The notes below the pieces were generated by a model. It worked only from the letters and a program-made list of their open reading frames with translations, was not told the DNA's origin and made no database searches. Below, piece by piece: positions 59,152 through 64,000 of a stretch of 64,000 bases of DNA; position 1 is the stretch's first letter, and every line of letters starts with the position of its first letter. The stretch is from Micropterus salmoides (lineage: Eukaryota > Chordata > Actinopteri > Centrarchiformes > Centrarchidae), in assembly GCF_014851395.1 (NCBI RefSeq), contig NW_024042295.1:62001-126000 (forward strand). The letters are read 5' to 3'. The position numbers and the translations under genes are program-made.

Positions 59152-59339
59152 GGTGCACCGCCCCCGGAGGCACTGCAATACCGGGTCGATGCGTGGAGTG
59201 GACGGAGCAAGCCCCTCGTCTCAGCTCCCGGTGCTAAAAATCCATTTAATATGTTGCCCCCTTATAGGGGACATATCAGATATTAAACTGATAAGAACAG
59301 ATACTACACTTGATCTTAGCCAAAAGGCCGAGAAGCGAT
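59152..59339 (-). ncRNA. RNU2: U2 spliceosomal snRNA (intact)
   Basis: Uninterrupted copy; last intact U2 in the window. Confidence 0.96.
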
Positions 59340-59515
59340 AACCCCCGCTGGTTGCTTCCAGCGCCCACCTCCCGGAGCAGTTCTCCCCCTGCCGTGGCGC
59401 AGTGGTTTCAACTGCGCATAACAACGGCTGAGTCTCAGCACCTCCTCCCGAGCGCGCCTCGTCGCACCGCTCAACCTTGCCGGGGGCGGCGTTTTATTTC
59501 CTTTTCACAAACGCA

Positions 59516-59635
59516 CGAGGCTCGGCCACACGGCAGAGCCTGCCAAAAATAGTTTTAACTCATTGGCGTCCCTCTCCACGGAAGTCTTTAGTAAAAGGCG
59601 AAAGACTTGTACGTTATGAAGAGAAACCCGAGTAA
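59516..59635 (-). ncRNA. RNU5: U5 spliceosomal snRNA
   Basis: Copy of 4398-4517; last U5 in the window. Confidence 0.93.
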
Positions 59636-59892
59636 GTACGGGCCCCTCCTCCAGAGCCGCCGACGAGCCTAGTCGTCCCGGCCACTACCCTCACGGTAAG
59701 CCTCACTCTGCCTCTCGAGTCCCAAGTACCAGGCCACGCCCGTTCCCCTACCCCTCCCCAGGTCATGGCAGGCTCTATCCAATCGGGCTGCGGAGAGACG
59801 AAGGCCTGGCTTTTGGACAGAGGCTACCGAACGACTCGGGCTCTTGTAGCCTCTCGATGACGAGTGAGAGAAAGGGAGGGGAAATGTGGCCG

Positions 59893-60283
59893 ATCGCTTC
59901 TCGGCCTTTTGGCCAAGACTGCAATGGCCTCCTCTTTCTGGTTAAAACCTTTGCCGGTTTGGGGCTTCGTTTTGTGTCACCAGCTTTTCTGGGAGGAGAT
60001 TCACCTCATTCCTTGTGAATAAAATTTCAACTTTGCCGTAGCTGAAAAACTTTTGCAACAAGGAATTCATTGGTCCCGAGGACTGCCTACCTGTCCTCTG
60101 CCGGACTGCCACCTTGACCAGACCAAAGACGAGAAGGTAAGTGTGTTTTATTCACCGATTTAGCAGTTGTAGCAGGTTTTCTTGCTTCATTTGAGGTGTT
60201 TTAGTTTCTTGTATCCTTTCTACGCTGCGGTTCCTCCACCGTGTTGGCCAACCGTGCCGGGCCTACGGAGGCGCCGCAGTGTC
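59893..60283 (+). mobile_element. Fossil retrotransposon 5' end with inverted U2 nt 1-26
   Basis: Copy of 4775-5165. Confidence 0.85.
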
Positions 60284-60607
60284 CCCTCCCCACCTTCTGA
60301 GAGGCTCTATCCAATCGGAGAAATGAAGGCCTGGCTTTTGGACACAGGCTACCGAGCATCCGAAATACTCGGGCTCTCGATGACGAGTGGGAGAAAGGGA
60401 GGGGAAGTGCAGGGCACATTTAACAGCCATGCCGGTCCCAAATATCCCCTCGTCGTCTGCCAATCATAAAGTGCAAATCTCGCTGCCTTCTTCGAGGCTT
60501 CAGCTGGCCGCCCCCCCTCGACTGGCGCCTTTTTCGGGCCGGCGTCCGGCAGAGCGACGACCTCTGCGTTTGGGTCAGTATTTTGGTTTTACACAAGGCA
60601 GGAGAAG

Positions 60608-60758
60608 GGTGCACCGCCCCCGGAGGCACTGCAATACCGGGTCGATGCGTGGAGTGGACGGAGCAAGCCCCTCGTCTCAGCTCCCGGTGCTAAAAATCCA
60701 TTTAATATGTTGCCCCCTTATAGGGGACATATCAGATATTAAACTGATAAGAACAGAT
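60608..60758 (-). pseudogene. RNU2: U2 3' fragment, split by E7
   Basis: U2 nt ~38/39 to the 3' end; gacgacctc flank type. Confidence 0.92.
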
Positions 60759-63700
60759 TTTTTTCTTTTGAGAAAAATTTTATTGACACTCAATTCAAAC
60801 ATGATTCATCCATGTCAATTCCAAGTTACCCTTTTAAAATACAACAGTCAATAAATAGATAAATGTTCTCTGTAAAACAACATTTAAAAAAAGTGTTTAA
60901 AATGCATTACAGATAACGTCATAAATTAAAGGTATAAAATGGTTTTCAGCTTGTCCATGTCAGAGTGTCTCTGTTAAAATGTCTTCAAAGCGGAGTGCAT
61001 TTGTTAAAATAAAACTCACAAAAAGATAAATAGATAATAAAAGCTCTTCTCCAAGTCGACTGTTGTGCAGGAGTGTAGTGAGTCCCTATCAAAGGGGAAC
61101 TCATTCAGCTCCCCCAAACAGATTTGGTCTCTCGGGATCTTGTGCAGGCGCTCAGAGGAGACCCTCACCCTGTAGCTCCTTCCCACCAACCTCACCCGGA
61201 GGGTCAGGCCGCCGCTGCCTTGAACTTCCTTGTGTGGCTCCGGCTCCTCCGTCCGAATGGGCACAGAGGCGATTCTTCTTTGTGGCTGTGTCCTAGGCCC
61301 GCCGCCTGCAGCTCTGGCCGTTTGGGCCGTTGCTGCGGCCATCCGGATCACAGCCACGGGGGGATCTGCATGTGCTTTCTTGCCAGCAAGTTTCTGGAGG
61401 TCCATATGGCGTCTTTGATGGCGGCTAGGGTGAGCCACTGTTTGGCAAATGTACGTGCTGGTATCTGATTTCCTTGGCTCACCCAGGACCTCCCTTGCTG
61501 GCAAGTACGGGAATTGCAAGGAGCCGGCCGTTGCCCACTGTTCTACGGCAGCGCTGCACTCCCAGAGCAGATGCCTTACCGACTCAGGCGCGCCACAACC
61601 TGGTCGGGGGCAAGTTGAGTGCGCCGACATGCCCCGGGAGTGCATTACGGACCTGACTGGGAGGATCTCATGAGCCACCATCCATGACAGGTCCCGGAGT
61701 CTGTTTGGAAGAGCTGGATGGTTCACGTTGCGCCAAACTGTTGAGGGCTCGCCGAATGCAAGCCCGCGCACTGGACTCACTGGTTCCCGCTCCTGCACAA
61801 CAGAAATGAGAGAGCGGTGAGTGGTTAAAACCTGCAACTCCTCCTGCTCAAGGTTAAAATGCCTTAAAAATGACTGGATAAAAGCATAGGCTGGTGGCAG
61901 GTTAAAAGACACTGGTACTTTGAGACTTGTGGGTAAGATCTTAAGTTTTCTGAGGTAGGACCCCATCCAGAACCGTGTCATTGCTGCGGTCTTGGGGTTT
62001 CTGGATGGGGCTGTGGCGGTTGCCATGTGTAGTGCTGTGTATCTGCTTCCTAGGAACAAGTGCAGGTCTGGCACTCCTTTTCCTCCTTTCTCCTTTGGCT
62101 TCTTCATCACGCTTCGTCTCAGTCTTTCCCACTTGGAGCCCCACAAAAAATAAAAGATGGCTCGTTCCAGGTCTAAGATCACTCTCCTAGGCGGGATAAA
62201 AACAGAACTGATGAGTAAAAGCAAAGGTAAAATCACTGCTTTGATGATTAAAACCTTTCCTTCTAAAGTCAGTCCTCTAAGTGTCCAGTACCCTAGTCTC
62301 TGCCTGACTTTCCCTACTATGTCTGCCCAATTTGTTTTCCCCTCCCCCTCCCTATCAAACCTGATCCCAAGTATTTTTTGGTCAGTCTGGGTCACAGTCA
62401 GGGGGAGTCCTGTCGTCTCAGTCGCTGTCCACGGTCCATAAAAATGGGCTTGGGTCTTGCTTCTGTTCAGCTTTGACCCAGAGGCCTGTCCGAACCAGTC
62501 AGTCAAGTCCAGCGTCCTGTTGACAGATAAAAGGTCAGTGCATAAAATGTTGATGTCGTCCATATATAAAATACATTTTGTCTCGAGTCCCCCGCTCCCT
62601 GGGACTCCTACCCCATGGATTCGTTGGTCCCTTCTCAAGGTCTGTGCCAGTGGTTCTATACAGATAACGTAGAGGAGGGCAGATAACGGACAACCCTGAC
62701 GGACACCGCAGTTTATATCCACTGCTCTTGTCAGATGCCCGTTAACAATGAATTTGCTGTTGATCTCCCGGTACAGCAGTCCCACCCAGGCTATAAACCT
62801 TCTCGGGAACCCCATTTTTTGCAGTACCTAGAAAAGGTACTGGTGCGAGACCCGATCAAAGGCTTTCTCAAAATCTAAATTCAGGACTACTAGCCGAATG
62901 TTTCTGTCTCTCGCGTAACAGATGGTATCTCGGATCAGTACGAGGCTGTCGGTGATCTTCCTCCCCGGGACGGCACAGGCTTGATCCGGGTGAATCAGGT
63001 CTTCTAAAAACAAGGACATGCGTGAGGCTAATAGTTTACTAAAAAGCTTACAGTCAAAATTTAAGAGTGTGATAGGTCTCCAATTTTTCAAGTCCGTCTT
63101 GTCTTTGTCTTTGTGAAGGAGAGTCACTATCCCTGCTCTAAAGCTGTCAGGAAGTCGGTCCATTTGTTCAAAATCCATAAAAACAGCAAGCAAGTCTGGT
63201 GCTAAAATGTCCCAAAATGTCAGATAAAATTCCAAGGGAAGCCCGTCTTCTCCCGGCGACTTCCCTGTCTTAAAAGATTTGATGCATTTGTTTAATTCCG
63301 GTATCGTAAAATCTTGGGTTAAAAGCACGTTGTCGTTTGTTGCTTGGTCAATGGATTTTAAAACTTCGTTCATGGTGTCCCCGTTAACAGTTTTGTATGT
63401 GTACAGTTCACGGTAAAAATGTTCGACAGTTTCTTTGATTTCCTCTGTTGTGTCAGCTGTGCACCCGTTTTCTTTTTTAAGTCTCAACATGGCCCCCCCT
63501 TTATTTACGATTTTCTTAAAAAAATATCTTGTGCACTTCTCTCCTTCCTCCATTTCCCTTTCCTTGCTTCTTAAAATCACACCTTTGCTATTAATTTCTG
63601 CTAAAACCGACATCTCTGTTTTAATTTGTTTTATCTCTTCATTAAAATCCATTCCATGTTGGATTAGTTTAAAATACCTCTGAAGCCGTTTCTGCAGTCC

Positions 63701-64000
63701 CAACATGCGTCTGTTGTCCCTCTTTTTCTTTCTTTTCCCTGCCTGTCTGTAAAACGTCTTTGTCTTTCCCTTCACCATTTCCCACCACTGTGCACGTGTA
63801 TCGTAAAAGTCTTGAAGGGTCTGCCACTCTCGGTATTGCTCCCTGTACAGCCTAACTTGCTCCCTGTCTTCTAACAGGGAGCAATTGAGCTTCCACAGAC
63901 CACTTCCTGCCGTCACACCGGAAGAGAGTGAAAGGGTGCAGGAAAGAATTGCGTGATCAGAAAAGAAAACAGGTTCCAATCTAGCATCGGTTGGTGGGCA
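60759..64000 (-). mobile_element. E7: U2-specific retrotransposon, 5' part beyond window
   Basis: The 3' 3.2 kb of a copy cut by the window end. It is the most distinct copy: the 3' UTR differs at several places (cattcatccatgtcaattcc, gtcagagtgtctctg, aaaagataaatagata), and ORF2 has private substitutions. It belongs to an older or separate lineage than E3-E5. Confidence 0.93.
61016..64000 (-). pseudogene. E7 ORF2, partial, one nonsense codon
   Basis: Two open pieces in one frame, 61016-62815 (599 aa) and 62828 to the window edge, separated by a TAG (CAG to TAG) in the RT just after the FDR motif. The breaks seen elsewhere near the FDR-upstream segment and at cccaatttg are absent. A 23 bp deletion near 61484 shifts the frame, and a one-G deficit near 61362 shifts it back, replacing ~40 residues after the CCHC. 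The C-terminus then runs ~70 residues past the point where other copies frameshift. Confidence 0.9.

Larger units (their letters stand above)
1..64000 (-). repeat. U2-U5 snRNA tandem array (unit ~1,456 bp)
   Basis: The whole window is copies of one unit. Reading along the plus strand, a unit holds U2 (minus), a ~176 bp spacer with the U2 promoter, U5 (minus), the U5 promoter, promoter-like block A, an inverted U2 5' fragment joined to a fossil retrotransposon 5' end (plus), block B, and the U2 3' flank. Period is 1,455-1,457 bp between uninterrupted units, and units differ by single bases. Seven units are lengthened by a retrotransposon inside U2. Near-identity over 64 kb indicates concerted evolution. 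Both window edges cut the array. Confidence 0.96.

Noticed and set aside
1..64000. CRISPR-like or satellite array
   Set aside because: The period is 1.46 kb with genes inside and no spacer-repeat pattern.

Overview
The window is one head-to-tail tandem array of a ~1,456 bp unit. Each unit carries one U2 and one U5 spliceosomal snRNA gene, both on the minus strand. There is no single-copy DNA. The vertebrate-type snRNAs, the U2-U5 linkage (linkage of U1/U2/U5/5S genes is known in some teleosts) and the Tx1-clade retrotransposon point to a fish nuclear genome. That assignment is inference.

Layout. Twenty-one U2 loci are visible: 14 uninterrupted and 7 split by a non-LTR retrotransposon (E1 517-4195, E2 11466-16377, E3 17824-23468, E4 24915-30562, E5 34923-40570, E6 50754-56399, E7 60759 to the window end). 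There are 20 U5 genes. Intact U2 units lie in blocks of 4 (between E1 and E2), 0, 0, 2, 6 and 2. All seven elements lie in the same orientation at the same U2 position. They join U2 nt ~26 directly to nt ~38/39, so about 11-12 nt that include the GUAGUA branch-site-recognition sequence are lost.

The element is about 5.65 kb. It has a structured ~360 nt 5' UTR; ORF1 (424 aa, RRM-like region plus three CCHC knuckles); ORF2 (about 1,180-1,230 aa, APE-type endonuclease, YMDD reverse transcriptase, C-terminal CCHC); and an A-rich 3' tail after an AATAAA. It most resembles the U2-specific Keshi lineage of the Tx1 clade. ORF1 is intact in E4 and E5. ORF2 is broken in every copy, mostly by one-base indels. 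E1 and E2 also carry large internal deletions.

Each unit also holds a fossil on the plus strand, opposite to the genes. It consists of a putative promoter block, the first 26 nt of a U2 gene, and ~365 bp matching the 5' UTR and first ORF1 codons of the same element family, broken at the same U2 position. An older relative therefore hit an inverted U2 gene, and the truncated remnant was then amplified with the whole array. It is flanked by two diverged copies of a ~110-120 bp promoter-like block.

How the parts work together: the U2 promoter upstream of each split U2 is retained, so it probably drives the element as a U2-5'-end chimera. A consensus 5' splice site in the 5' UTR and a strong branch point, pyrimidine tract and AG just before ORF2 could splice out ORF1 and yield an ORF2 mRNA. 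Read-through from U2 genes would cross the fossil in antisense to the element's 5' end.
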